Shown piece after piece: positions 1 to 10,656 of a stretch of DNA of 46,011 nt. The position numbers were made by a program, and so were the translations under genes. Numbering within the stretch: the first letter of the stretch is position 1; every line of letters starts with the position of its first letter. Source of the DNA: Limnobaculum xujianqingii. GTDB lineage: Bacteria > Pseudomonadota > Gammaproteobacteria > Enterobacterales > Enterobacteriaceae. The notes below the pieces were generated by a model. It had not been told where the DNA came from. It saw only the letters and a list, made by a program, of their open reading frames with translations, and searched no databases. Location of the stretch: the NCBI RefSeq assembly GCF_013394855.1, contig NZ_JABMLK010000003.1, forward strand, positions 1 to 46,011, given 5' to 3'.

Positions 1-3000
1 GGGGCCGGTAAAACCACCCTGCTGGATGCCATTTGTCTGGCGCTTTATCATAAAACACCTCGCCTGAATGTAACGCCAACTCAAAATGAACTGATGACTC
101 ATCACACAGCTGAGTCGCTGGCTGAGGTAGAGTTTGAAGTTCAAGGCATTGGCTATCGGGCATTCTGGAGCCAACGCCGGGCAAAAGGCAGCCCGGATGG
201 TAATCTGCAAACCCTAAGGTTGAACTGGCCTATATACGCGATGGCAAAATTATTACCGATAAAATTCGCGATAAACTCGACCTTACTGCCCAGATCACCG
301 GTTTAGACTTTAGCCGTTTCACCAAGTCCATGATGTTATCGCAGGGTGAGTTCGCCGCTTTTCTTAATGCAGAACCGAATGAGCGTGCTGAATTGCTGGA
401 AGAGCTTACCGGCACAGAGATTTATGGTCACATCTCTGAGCAAGTTTTTCTATCCCACAAAGAGGCTAAAAATCAGCTGGATACCCTGCATACTTTGTTA
501 GGTAGTGTACAGTTGCTGTCAGAAGAGCAAACTCAGGAGCTAACCCAACAGGCCCGGCAACTGCAATCTCAGGAGAAATTACTAACCCAGCAAACTGAAC
601 GCCTGCTGGCAGACAGGCAATGGCTGGAAAAACAAGATGAATATCTACGTCAGGAATCACAGTGCCAGCAACAATTAACTCTGGCTCAGCAAAATTGGCA
701 ACAGCAACAGCCCCAACTTGAAAAATTACAGCGAAGTGAACCGGCTGAAAAACTGCGCCCCCTGCATACTAATCTGATGCGTTTGCGTCAGGAACAACAA
801 GATAACCAGCAGGAAATAGCGCGCATTACTCAGGCCGAAACCGAACTCAAACAACAGATCGCTGTTGCTTTACGGGCGCGTGAACAGGCAGAACAGCAGC
901 ATGCATCGCAACTTAAACAGCATGAGTTAACCCGCACTCTGATTAATACCCAAGTCATGCCGTTGGATTTACAGATTGGAAATAAGGTCAGTCAATTAAC
1001 TCAACTTGAATTAATTCGAACCAACCTTGTTCAACAATTACAACTACAGCAAAGCGAACATGATGCAAGCTTAAAACAACAGCTTCAGCTACTCAGTCGT
1101 CAGCAGGAGCTAAATGACTATTTCCAACATCACTCGCACCATCAATATTGGGGGGAAAACCTCCCTCTGTGGCAGCAGCAACTAAATCAGCTCACCCGTA
1201 TTAATAGCGAGTTACAGAACGCCCGGCAATCAGCAGAACTTAAACAAAAAGAGATCGATCGGCTCAATCAACAGCTGACTGAAGTTACATTGTCACAAAA
1301 ACAACATCAGACACAGCTGCAACAATTGCAACAGAGCTTTGATAAGCATGATGCCGCCTTCCAACAATTGCGCGCCCTGCACGACTTAAATGGACTAAAA
1401 CAACAACAGCATAATCTTGCCCAAACCAGAGATCGACAACAGTCACTTTCCCTGCTGTTTCAGCGTTATCAACAGGTGACTAAGCAGCATCAGGCCAGGT
1501 CCAGCCAGCTAAATGAACTCACGACGGTGATTAAACAGCTCGATAGAGATTTAGTTACCAAACGTCAGCAATATAGCGATAAAAAAGTCCATTTGACCAA
1601 CGTAGAAAAACTGGCCGAGCAAGAGCTGATAATTAGCCGTTTTGAGCAAGAAAGAGCGCTATTGCAACCCGGTTCACCCTGCCCGCTATGTGGTTCGACC
1701 CAGCATCCATTAGTGGGTGAAAATACTGCATTGAAAACCTCGGACACTCAGCAGCGCCTGAATCAGTTAAAAACCGAGTTTCAGCAATTACACGATGCAG
1801 GAATTGAGTTAAAAAGCAAAATAGCTCTGCATAGCGATCGGCAAAACCAACTGACCAAAGAGATGAATAATCTGAGTCTGGAGCTGGACGACATCAGCCA
1901 GCAATGGCAACAACACTGCAAACAATTGGATATCAACCTGTCACTTACCGGGACAGAGCAATTTGAATCTTATCTGGAAAGCGTTCGCCAACAAGAGAGA
2001 CAGTTACAGCAACAGATAAACCAACTTGAACTGGCCGAGCAACAATGGTTGCAAGAAAAAGAGCTTCTCAATAAACAGCATAATGCAACTCAGGAAGCAC
2101 AACAGCGGGTAACGCTACTGGCTCAAGATGTTTTGAACAAAACTCAGCAACAGCAGCTTTCCGGGCAGGCCCTATTATCACTACAACAAGATTATCAAAC
2201 GCTGTCAGAACAACTACAAACGGCGCTGACTCACTATGAACTAACCTTGCCACAACCAGAACAGTATGACGGCTGGTATAACGCGCGTAAAAATGAATGG
2301 CAACAGTGGCAAAGCCACCTCAACGCTCAAAAAACGCTGGAGCAACAGTTAATTACTCTGAATACTCAGATAGCGACACTGACAACCCGGTTAGAAAGTC
2401 TGAATATCCAAACGGTAGAAAACCAGACACAACTTACAACCTGTCAACGTGAGGCAGAACAACTCAAACAACAGCGCTATCAGCTATTCGGGGATAAACA
2501 AACCGATGCTGTCATGTTGCAACTTCAGCAACAACAGCAAACTCTTGAACTGACGGTAACCGATAGCAGAAACGTTTGGCAGCAGCTTAACGACAGACAG
2601 ACGACGCTCAGCGGACAGCTTTCCGCCCTGTTATCTCAACAACAGCAACTTCAACAAAAAACTGACAGTGCAGAGCATGAATTTAATACCGCGTTACAAC
2701 AAAGCCCATTCAGCCTTCAGGCCGATTTCCTGGATGCTCTGTTATCTCCGGAATTACACCAGCAGCTTAGTGAACTTAAAGAGACCGTCACTAACGCACT
2801 GCATCAGGCACAAACCCTGTTTAATCAAGCGAACAAACAGCGGCAACAGCATCAGGCTCAACGGCCAGAAACCCTAACCGATGTGAGTAATATTGCAGAT
2901 CTCAGCTTACAGATAACGCAACTGGCAGCAGAGAGTAAAGCTAACGGTATCCGTCAGGGAGAAATCCGCCAACAGTTGGAAAATGACCGACAAAGCCGCA

Positions 3001-3563
3001 CCAATCAGCAGTCATTGGTAGAGCGTATTGCACAACATCAACAGCAGGTTGATGATTGGGCCTATCTGAATAATCTAATCGGCTCCAGTGATGGTGCAAA
3101 GTTCCGTAAATTTGCTCAGGGCCTCACGCTGGATCATTTAGTCTACCTGGCTAATCAACAGCTAAATCGGTTACATGGTCGCTATCTGTTACAGCGTAAA
3201 GAGAGCGGCGCTCTTGAGTTACAGGTGGTCGATACCTGGCAGGCCGATAATCTACGGGATACTCGTACCCTGTCCGGTGGAGAGAGTTTTCTGGTGAGTC
3301 TGGCGCTGGCGCTGGCGTTGTCCGATCTGGTTAGTCACAAAACCAGTATTGACTCTCTGTTTCTTGATGAGGGTTTCGGCACTCTGGACGCTGAGACGCT
3401 GGATATTGCATTGGATGCCTTAGATAACCTGAATGCCAGCGGTAAAATCATTGGGGTTATCAGCCATATTGACGCCATGAAAGAACGTATCCCGGTACAA
3501 ATTCGGGTTCGTAAAGTGAATGGATTAGGTATCAGTAAATTGGATGATCGGTTCAAAGAATAG
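1..3563 (+). pseudogene. sbcC: SbcC, exonuclease subunit (5' partial, frameshifted)
   Basis: SbcC is the Rad50-like ATPase of the SbcCD nuclease, which cleaves hairpins and long palindromes during replication. The window opens inside the Walker A motif (GAGKTTLLD), so about 40 N-terminal residues and upstream sbcD are missing. A long glutamine-rich coiled coil is interrupted by the zinc hook CPLC (codons at 1680-1691). It is followed by the ABC signature LSGGESF (about 3270) and Walker B FLDEGFGTLD (about 3361). The total would be about 1,220 residues, longer than E. coli SbcC (1,048) but usual for several Enterobacterales. One base is missing at 212-214: ACCCT should be ACCCCT to join ...DGNLQ to [12 protein letters not shown]. 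The reading frame is then open from about 215 to the TAG at 3561. The C-run context suggests a sequencing error rather than true decay. Confidence 0.93.
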
Positions 3564-3615
3564 CATTATCTAATTATTTCATAAGTTTCATTAGCCAAAA
3601 TCACAGCAAGAGGCT

Positions 3616-3644
3616 TTGCGATTGGTTATGATGACGGCTATGTT
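3616..3644 (+). promoter_or_regulatory. Candidate rdgC promoter
   Basis: TTGCGA (3616-3621), 17 bases, then TATGTT (3639-3644) makes a plausible sigma70 promoter in the sbcC-rdgC gap, with a start expected near 3651. It is supported only by motif and spacing. Confidence 0.3.
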
Positions 3645-3649
3645 TATAC

Positions 3650-3666
3650 AGAGCTCAGCTCTTTTT
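3650..3666 (+). terminator. Short hairpin with T-run between sbcC and rdgC
   Basis: AGAGC-TCA-GCTCT followed by TTTT looks like a minimal intrinsic terminator. It ends 13 bases before the rdgC start. It may end sbcC transcription or, if rdgC starts near 3651, form a hairpin at the very 5' end of its mRNA. A five-pair stem is weak. Confidence 0.35.
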
Positions 3667-3679
3667 AATGGAAATAACT

Positions 3680-4591
3680 ATGTTGTGGTTTAAGAATTTA
3701 ATGATTTATCGCCTCAGTCGCGAAACCCATCTGTCTGCTGACGAGATGGAAAAGCAGCTGAAGCCATTAACATTTACACCTTGTGGTAGCCAGGATATGG
3801 CAAAAACAGGCTGGGTCTCTCCTTTAGGATCACACAGTGATGCCTTAACTCACGCCTCAGGCAATCAAATTCTAATTGTTGCCCGCAAGGAAGAGAAAAT
3901 TCTACCCTCTCCGGTGATCAAACAGGCCCTACAGGCAAAAATTGAACAGTTAGAAGCCGAACAACATAGAAAACTAAAAAAGACTGAAAAAGATGCGTTA
4001 AAAGACGAAGTGCTGCACAGTCTGTTACCCCGTGCATTTAGCCGTTTTAATCAAACCAGCCTGTGGATTGATACGGTTAACGGTTTGATTATTGTTGATG
4101 CCGCCAGTGCCAAACGCGCTGAAGATACTCTGGCCCTGCTGCGTAAAAGCTTAGGTTCATTACCAGTAGTACCTTTAACGCTGGAAAGTCCTATTGAACT
4201 GACACTCACTGAATGGGTTCGTTCTGGCAATGCACCAGCAGGATTTGTGCTGCAGGATGAAGCTGAACTGAAAGCAATTCTTGAAGGCGGTGGCGTTATT
4301 CGCTGTAAGGCTCAGGAACTGGTCAGTGATGAAATTGCAGTGCATATTGAAGCGGGCAAACTGGTTACCAAACTGGCACTGGAATGGCGTGAACGTATTC
4401 AGTTTGTGATTGCCGATGATGGCAGTTTGAAACGAATCAAATTTACTGAAACTATTCGCGATCAAAATCAGGATATCGATAAAGAAGATTATGCTGCACG
4501 CTTTGATGCAGATTTCACCCTGATGACCGGTGAAGTTGCCCAACTGATTGAAGAGCTAATTGAAGCATTGGGTGGTGAGCACAGTGAATAA
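3680..4591 (+). CDS. rdgC: RdgC, recombination-associated DNA-binding protein
   Basis: RdgC forms a ring-shaped dimer around double-stranded DNA and modulates RecA-dependent recombination. The protein is intact and close to E. coli RdgC throughout ([85 protein letters not shown]). I chose the ATG at 3680 over the one at 3668 because it gives the family start MLWFKN and exactly 303 residues, and because GGA at 3670-3672 lies at ribosome-binding distance. It stands alone, downstream of sbcC, with its own candidate promoter. In E. coli araJ and mak separate these loci; they are absent here. Confidence 0.96.
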   Translation: MLWFKNLMIYRLSRETHLSADEMEKQLKPLTFTPCGSQDMAKTGWVSPLGSHSDALTHASGNQILIVARKEEKILPSPVIKQALQAKIEQLEAEQHRKLKKTEKDALKDEVLHSLLPRAFSRFNQTSLWIDTVNGLIIVDAASAKRAEDTLALLRKSLGSLPVVPLTLESPIELTLTEWVRSGNAPAGFVLQDEAELKAILEGGGVIRCKAQELVSDEIAVHIEAGKLVTKLALEWRERIQFVIADDGSLKRIKFTETIRDQNQDIDKEDYAARFDADFTLMTGEVAQLIEELIEALGGEHSE

Positions 4592-4617
4592 TATTGTTTA
4601 AAAAACAAAAGATAATG

Positions 4618-4647
4618 CTAATAGAGGTGAGTTATCATCTCTATTAG
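4618..4647. repeat. Nine-base-pair inverted repeat after rdgC
   Basis: CTAATAGAG (4618-4626) and CTCTATTAG (4639-4647) form a perfect stem with a 12-base loop, 27 bases after the rdgC stop. No T-run follows on the plus strand, so it is not a classic terminator. It could be a transcript-end stem or an operator for the marT-like gene. Confidence 0.4.
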
Positions 4648-4795
4648 TATGATAAATAACAATTAGCTGTTTCAGATGAAATAACCCTACTTTATGTAAC
4701 ACTATTATTTCTCTTTAATCTGGTGAATTAATGTGTAAAATGCGCCAAATCTCAGATTAAAACACCATTGAGAAATAAGTGCCCGGAGGGAACGT

Positions 4796-5596
4796 TTGCA
4801 TAACTATATTATTAATGACCGAGTGATGTTTAACACTTTTACCGGTGGATTAAGTCGACTTGACGATCCGCGGAAGTTGAGCACGCTCAGTAGTAATGCT
4901 AAACGATTATTTCTGCGTTTGATTGACAGTGGCTACCAGATTGTTCCTTTTGAACAGCTAACCAGTGAAATTCAACAATCTGAAAACGTTATAAATACGG
5001 CTAAAGACGTTGTCTCTGAACTGAGTGATATTACTCAAGCCTTTCATCAATTAGGTGAGTTTGAACCCATACTGACCACTTACTCATATGGTGTACAGCT
5101 ATCCACTGATGTAGAGCTAAAAGTTATCACCAGCTAACGAACCTTCAGTGATGACAGCAAAGAAAAACCGTATATTGCCAAAAAGTCATTGGTCAATTCT
5201 GCCACAGTCAATGGCAACAATGATTCATCCCCTGCGTCGCAACCAAAAAGCCGTTTTGTGTGGTATTACACCCGAATTGCGTTGGTTGCCGCCCTGTTTA
5301 TTTTTGTGTTCTATTTTGCTTTAGATATGTTTACCAGCAAGCCGGGCTATTTTGCTGATTACCATCATCAGGAAAAATACCAGAAATGTGATATTTTCAT
5401 TCACAATCAAAAAGCTACTGACTTAGCCAATTTGAAAAAGCGGTTAGATGAATTTGCTATCGCCTGCGACAGTCCTAAAAACGTCTATTTTAGCCTTCCT
5501 GCCGACGATCGCCGGGAGTCAATTCAGGTCTGCGACAGCGATCCGGATAAATCTAATGCCTCTTGCTTCAATTTCTATGTGGTAAAAGTGAAATGA
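4796..5596 (+). pseudogene. CadC/MarT-like membrane-bound transcriptional regulator, interrupted by an in-frame stop
   Basis: The first part (4796-5137) is a winged-helix DNA-binding domain of the ToxR/CadC family (YIINDRVMFN...LSRLDDPRKLSTLSSNAKRLFLRLID). In the same frame, after TAA at 5135-5137, the sequence continues to one transmembrane helix (about codons 153-176, WYYTRIALVAALFIFVFYF) and a short periplasmic domain with four cysteines. This is the MarT/CadC layout, about 266 residues if the stop is read as an amino acid (CAA to TAA would be one change). The start is a TTG at 4796, supported by GGAGGG at 4785-4790; no ATG gives the full domain. The end overlaps the FidL-like gene by ATGA, as in the Salmonella marT/fidL pairing. 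If the stop is real, the cell makes a free DNA-binding domain with no membrane anchor. The target genes are unknown. Confidence 0.8.
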
Positions 5597-6078
5597 ACAA
5601 TATTAAATTTTCGGTGATTGCCACACTAATTGTTACAGCCTTACTGGCGGTTGGTTTATATCTGTTTTATGCCAGTAGCAACAATAAATTCACCTGTTCG
5701 GCAAACACTACCTATCTATTTGAAAAAATTAACAAAGAAAAAGAAGCCGTACTAACCTCTGAAATGAGATTTCATTTTGATGGTGACGGGAAAGGTTACA
5801 ACATCATTATGGGAAATTTACTGGTGGATGGCAGCAATTACACCATCAATCGCAAAGTACAGTTTGATTACACCTACAATAAAACTAATAATTACGTTTT
5901 GAACACTACTCAAGTTTCTTTAGAAAATACGGATAACTTGCCTAAAGCGCTGGGAGAACGTTATCTCTATCGCTTCAGTACCGAACAACATGAATCGACC
6001 CATTTGGTGATTATCCGTATGAATAGTGGAAAACGCCTGTTCTCCAGCGGAACCTTGCCCTATTTCTTGTGTGAATAA
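5593..6078 (+). CDS. FidL-like inner-membrane protein
   Basis: This 161-residue protein has an N-terminal transmembrane helix (about residues 7-27, FSVIATLIVTALLAVGLYLF) and a periplasmic domain rich in polar and aromatic residues, with cysteines near the helix and at the penultimate residue (FLCE). It resembles the FidL-like family, usually encoded beside MarT/CadC-type regulators. The ATG at 5593 overlaps the stop of the regulator (ATGA), implying translational coupling; an in-frame start at 5563 would run far into the upstream gene and is less likely. Its role is not well established; by context it may sense or hold the partner regulator in the periplasm. Confidence 0.75.
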   Translation: MNNIKFSVIATLIVTALLAVGLYLFYASSNNKFTCSANTTYLFEKINKEKEAVLTSEMRFHFDGDGKGYNIIMGNLLVDGSNYTINRKVQFDYTYNKTNNYVLNTTQVSLENTDNLPKALGERYLYRFSTEQHESTHLVIIRMNSGKRLFSSGTLPYFLCE

Positions 6079-6206
6079 CACCATCTGTGGCTGCTATAGC
6101 TAAGCTGGATTCTGTCCTGGTTTTTCATTACATAAAACAGACATCCGGCTTACGCTTCATTACCGAACTTCCATATTTCCTTCATCATTTTTTTCTCTGA
6201 ACCAGT

Positions 6207-6212
6207 TATACT
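6207..6212 (+). promoter_or_regulatory. Candidate -10 element for mdtA
   Basis: The 208-base gap before mdtA contains TATACT about 75 bases upstream of the start codon, with no recognisable -35. That would fit a promoter needing an activator such as BaeR. I could not identify a convincing BaeR box. Confidence 0.25.
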
Positions 6213-6286
6213 GATAAAATTACAGTATTCTCAACTAATTCAGAGTAATAGCTCCACCATTGAGCTGTTTAAGTGAGCCTCTAACT

Positions 6287-7510
6287 ATGACACTGCAATC
6301 TAAGCGTTTATTACGCCCACTACCGCTCATTGCTATCGCGATTCTTGTTATCGGAGCCTGGCTGTTTTGGCATAACAGTAATACCAGTCAGGCTCCGGGT
6401 GCAACCAAATCATCCCAACCTGCCAGTGGTGGACGGCGTAATATGCCGCTACCGCCAGTGCAAGTTGCCACCGCGGATGTACAAAATATTCCTCGCTACC
6501 TTAGTGGACTCGGAACAGTTACCGCCGCCAATACCGTTACGGTACGCAATCGGGTGGATGGCCAGATTATGGCAATACATTTTACCGAAGGTCAGGAAGT
6601 GAATGCCGGTGATCTACTGGTTGAAATTGATCCGCGTCCTTATCAGGTACAGCTAACTCAGGCAGAAGGCCAACTGTTGAATATGCAAGCCACCCTGAGC
6701 AATGCCAAACGTGATTTGTCTCGTTATCAAAAGCTAATTAAAACCAATATGGTTTCACAACAACAGTTAGATACGTAGCAAGCGCTGGTTAAGCAAAGTG
6801 AAGGGAGTTTGAAAGCTGCACAAGGCGCGGTTGACAGTGCTAATCTGCAATTAACATACAGTAAAGTCACTGCCCCTATTTCTGGTCGGGTTGGCCTGAA
6901 ACTGGTTGATGTGGGTAACTATGTTTCCAGCGGTGACAGTACCGGTTTGGTGGTTATTACCCAAACCCATCCGATTGATGTGTTGTTCGCTTTACCGGAA
7001 ACCGATCTGAGAGCCATTTTACCTGCCTACAATCAGGGTAAAAGCCTGTCGGTAGAAGCCTGGGATCGAGGTAATAAACAGCTGATAACTACCGGCACCT
7101 TACTCAGTCTGGATAACCAAATTGATACTGCTACCGGCACCATCAAATTAAAAGCTCGCTTTACCAATCAGGATAATCAACTGTTCCCAAATCAGTTTGT
7201 TAACGCCAAAATTAAGGTTGATACACTGGATAACGCCATCGTCATCCCTGCTGCTGCCATTCAAACCGGTAATAATGAAAACTTTGTCTGGATGATTGAT
7301 AGCGACAATAAAGTCAGTAAACAAGCCGTCACGGTCGGATTACGCAGTGGCGAAAGTGTAGTGGTTACCCAAGGCATAGAGACCGGGCAACGAGTGGTTA
7401 CCGATGGTGTTGACCGCCTGAAACAGGATATGCAGGTTGAAGTAGTCACCCCGCAATCCCTGTCAGTCCCTCAGACTAAAGTGCCTCGCCAGCCGCAGGA
7501 TGCAAAATGA
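6287..7510 (+). pseudogene. mdtA: MdtA, RND efflux periplasmic adaptor, with in-frame TAG
   Basis: MdtA is the membrane-fusion protein joining the MdtB/MdtC pump to TolC for export of bile salts, novobiocin and other compounds. It has an N-terminal membrane anchor (about residues 10-28), the split lipoyl domain ([11 protein letters not shown]...[15 protein letters not shown]), a helical hairpin, then the beta-barrel region ([21 protein letters not shown]). The in-frame TAG at 6776-6778 (codon 164) sits in the hairpin where relatives have glutamine (LDAQQALV in E. coli), so a single C-to-T change explains it. Without it the product would be 407 residues, close to E. coli (415). ATG 6287 gives the family-like start [11 protein letters not shown]; an upstream TTG (6260) only adds unrelated residues. 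The gene ends with an ATGA overlap into mdtB. Confidence 0.92.
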
Positions 7511-10500
7511 GCGACCGCCCTGAACATAACCCTGATGAAATGATTTCAGGTGGCGGCCCATCCCGCCAGTTTATTCTGCGTCCGGTAGCGACAACGCTGC
7601 TGATGATTGCTCTGCTGTTAGCCGGGATTCTGGGTTATAAATCACTGCCGGTTTCTGCATTACCAGAAGTTGACTACCCAACTATTCAGGTAGTCACGCT
7701 CTATCCGGGTGCCAGCCCCGATGTGACTACGTCGGCGATTACAGCACCGCTGGAACAGCAGTTGGGTCAGATGTCCGGCCTGAAGCAGATGTCTTCTCAA
7801 AGCTCCGGCGGCGCTTCGGTTATTACCTTGCAGTTTCAGCTCGATCTGGACTTGGATGTTGCAGAACAGGAAGTTCAGGCGGCAATTAATGCAGCAACTA
7901 ACCTGCTGCCAAATGATTTACCCTATCCCCCTATTTACAGTAAGGTCAACCCTGCTGATGCACCCATTCTGACTCTGGCCGTCACTTCTGATGGCTTACC
8001 GATGAGTCAGGTGCGGGATATGATAGAAACCCGCGTGGCTCAGAAGATTTCTCAGGTTTCCGGCGTTGGCCTAGTTAGTTTATCCGGCGGTGAACGCCCG
8101 GCGGTACGAGTTATCCTTAACTCTCAAGCCGTTGCTGCTTACGGTCTGGATAGCGAAACAGTACGCACAGCCATTACCGGTGCCAACGTCAATACCGCTA
8201 AAGGTAACCTCGACGGCCCGACACGTTCCGCCACCTTATCAGCCAACGACCAGATGAAATCGTTACAAGATTATCGCCAGCTGATTGTATTCTATAAAGA
8301 TGGCGCACCCGTTCGCTTGCAGGACATAGCGAATGTTGAAGAAGGTGCAGAAAATACTCAGTTAGCCGCCTGGGCCAATCAAAAACAGGCCATTATTTTA
8401 AATATCCAGCGCCAGCCTGGTGCTAATGTTATTACCACCGCCGATGAAATCCGTGATGTATTGCCCCAACTCACTGAAAGTCTGCCCGCCTCGGTAAAAG
8501 TTCAAATACTCACCGATCGTACCGTTACCATTCGTACCTCAATTAACGATGTGCAATTTGAACTGTTGCTGGCGGTAATACTGGTAGTGATGGTGATTTA
8601 TCTGTTTCTGCGTAATGTTCCTGCCACCATTATCCCTAGCGTTGCGGTGCCCCTGTCATTAATCGGCACCTTTGCCGCCATGTATTTTCTCGGTTTCTCC
8701 ATCAATAACCTGACATTAATGGCAATGATAATTGCCGCCGGTTTTGTGGTGGATGATGCGATCGTGGTCATAGAGAACATCTCCCGTTATATCGAACAGG
8801 GAGAAAAACCATTAAATGCGGCACTGAAAGGTGCTGGAGAAATTGGCTTTACTATAATCTCACTGACCATTTCTCTGGTGGCAGTACTCATTCCTCTGTT
8901 GTTTATGGGGGATGTGGTTGGTCGCTTATTCCATGAGTTTGCTCTGACCCTGACCATTGCGATTCTGATCTCTGGCGTGGTCTCTCTGACTCTCACACCA
9001 ATGATGTGTGCCCGGCTACTGAATCATGAATCTCTGCGTAAACAAAACCGTTTCTCTCTGGCCTGTGAGCGTTTTTTTGAACGAGTTATCGCTGGTTATG
9101 GGCGCTATCTGACTGTGGTATTAAAACATCAGTGGACTACTCTGGCTGTGGCGGTGGGTACTCTGGGCCTTACCGTATTGCTCTATTTGTTTATTCCTAA
9201 AGGCTTCTTTCCACTACAGGACAATGGCCTGATTCAGGGAACTTTGGTAGCACCGCAATCTATCTCATTTTCAGCCATGTCTGAACGCCAGCAGGCCGTC
9301 ACTAAAATTCTACTACAGGACCCGGCAATAGAAAGCGTCTCTTCATTTATTGGTATTGATGGCAGTAATGCCACTCTGAATAATGGACGACTGCAAATTA
9401 ATCTGAAGCCATTAAGCCAACGTGATGATCGTGCACCTAAAATTATCGAACGTCTCCAACATAGCGTACAAGCCGTTCCGGGAATCACTCTCTATCTGCA
9501 ACCGGTACAAGACTTAACTATTGAAGATCGGGTAAGCCTTACTCAGTATCAGTTACACTGCAAACCATGTCATTGGATCAACTTACTTTATGGGTGCCTA
9601 AATTACTGGAGCGTTTGAAACAACTGCCGGAACTAACGGATGTCAGCAGCGACTGGCAAGATCAGGGATTAGTGGCTTATGTGAATGTTAATCGCGATGA
9701 AGCCAGCCGTTTAGGCATAAATATGAGCAGCATTGATAATGCGCTGTATAACGCCTTTGGTCAGCGGTTGATCTCCACTATCTATACCCAGGCCAATCAG
9801 TATCGGGTGGTGCTGGAACAGCAAGTTGATAAACAACAGGTATTGAACGCCTTTGACGATATTTACCTGAAAAATGGCAGCGGTCAGTCAATTCGTTTAA
9901 CCAATATTGCCACCATTGAGCAACGACTTGGACCGCTATCGGTTAACCGTATCGCTCAATTTCCTTCGGCCACGGTTTCATTTAACTTACCGGCAGGCGT
10001 CTCATTAGGTGAGGCAACTAAAGCGATTACTCAGGCTGAACAGGATCTGAATTTCCCTAGCGACATTACCACTCAGTTCCAAGGGGCTACTCTGGCTTTT
10101 CAGGCCTCGTTGAGTAGTACTCTGTGGTTAATTCTGGCGGCGATTGTCACCATGTATATTGTACTTGGGGTACTGTATGAGAGCTTTATTCATCCGGTAA
10201 CCATCCTCTCTACCTTACCCAGCGCGGGTGTTGGAGCCTTACTGGCACTGATGCTTTCTGGTCAGGAGCTGGATATTATTGCGATTATCGGCATCATCCT
10301 GCTTATCGGTATTGTGAAGAAGAACGCCATCATGATGATCGATTTTGCCTTAGCGGCGGAACGTGAGCAGGGAAAAACACCTTATGATGCCATTTATCAG
10401 GCCTGTTTACTGCGTTTTCGCCCTATTCTGATGACCACTATGGCAGCCTTACTCGGTGCCTTACCACTGATGCTCAGTACAGGTATTGGTGCCGAGCTGC

Positions 10501-10655
10501 GCCACCCACTGGGAATTTGTATGGTTGGGGGTCTGCTGGTCAGTCAGGTACTAACTCTATTTACCACTCCGGTTATCTATCTGATGTTTGACCGTTTGAG
10601 TCGTCATAAGCCGGTAATGACACAACCAACTGAAACCTCTCAGGACGGTGTGTGA
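7507..10655 (+). pseudogene. mdtB: MdtB, RND efflux pump subunit, frameshifted
   Basis: MdtB is one of two different RND protomers that form the MdtBC heterotrimer in the inner membrane. The first frame (7507-9618) carries the N-terminal porter region and transmembrane helices including the proton-relay pair D416-D417 ([12 protein letters not shown]). A missing T near 9551-9553 (CAGTTACACTG; relatives read QYQFTLQ) moves the rest ([13 protein letters not shown] onward, with the relay lysine in [16 protein letters not shown]) to another frame, ending at 10655. Restored, it would be 1,049 residues, near the E. coli length of 1,040. The loss is in a T-run, typical of a sequencing error. It overlaps mdtA by four bases and sits one base before mdtC. 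Confidence 0.93.
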
Positions 10656-10656
10656 T

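Noticed and set aside
500..2900. CAG/CAA-rich stretches in sbcC as a microsatellite or polyglutamine repeat
   Set aside because: The repeats are irregular and fit the heptad pattern of the SbcC coiled coil on both sides of the zinc hook.
4175..4543. 122-codon minus-strand frame inside rdgC
   Set aside because: It runs opposite the conserved RdgC coding sequence and shows no family likeness.
6079..6286. BaeR box upstream of mdtA
   Set aside because: I looked for two spaced TTCT-type repeats but found only loose matches in the T-rich stretch at 6176-6200, too weak to report.
9551..9620. Programmed frameshift in mdtB
   Set aside because: No slippery heptamer with a following structure is apparent, RND pumps are not known to use one, and a missing T in a short T-run explains it.
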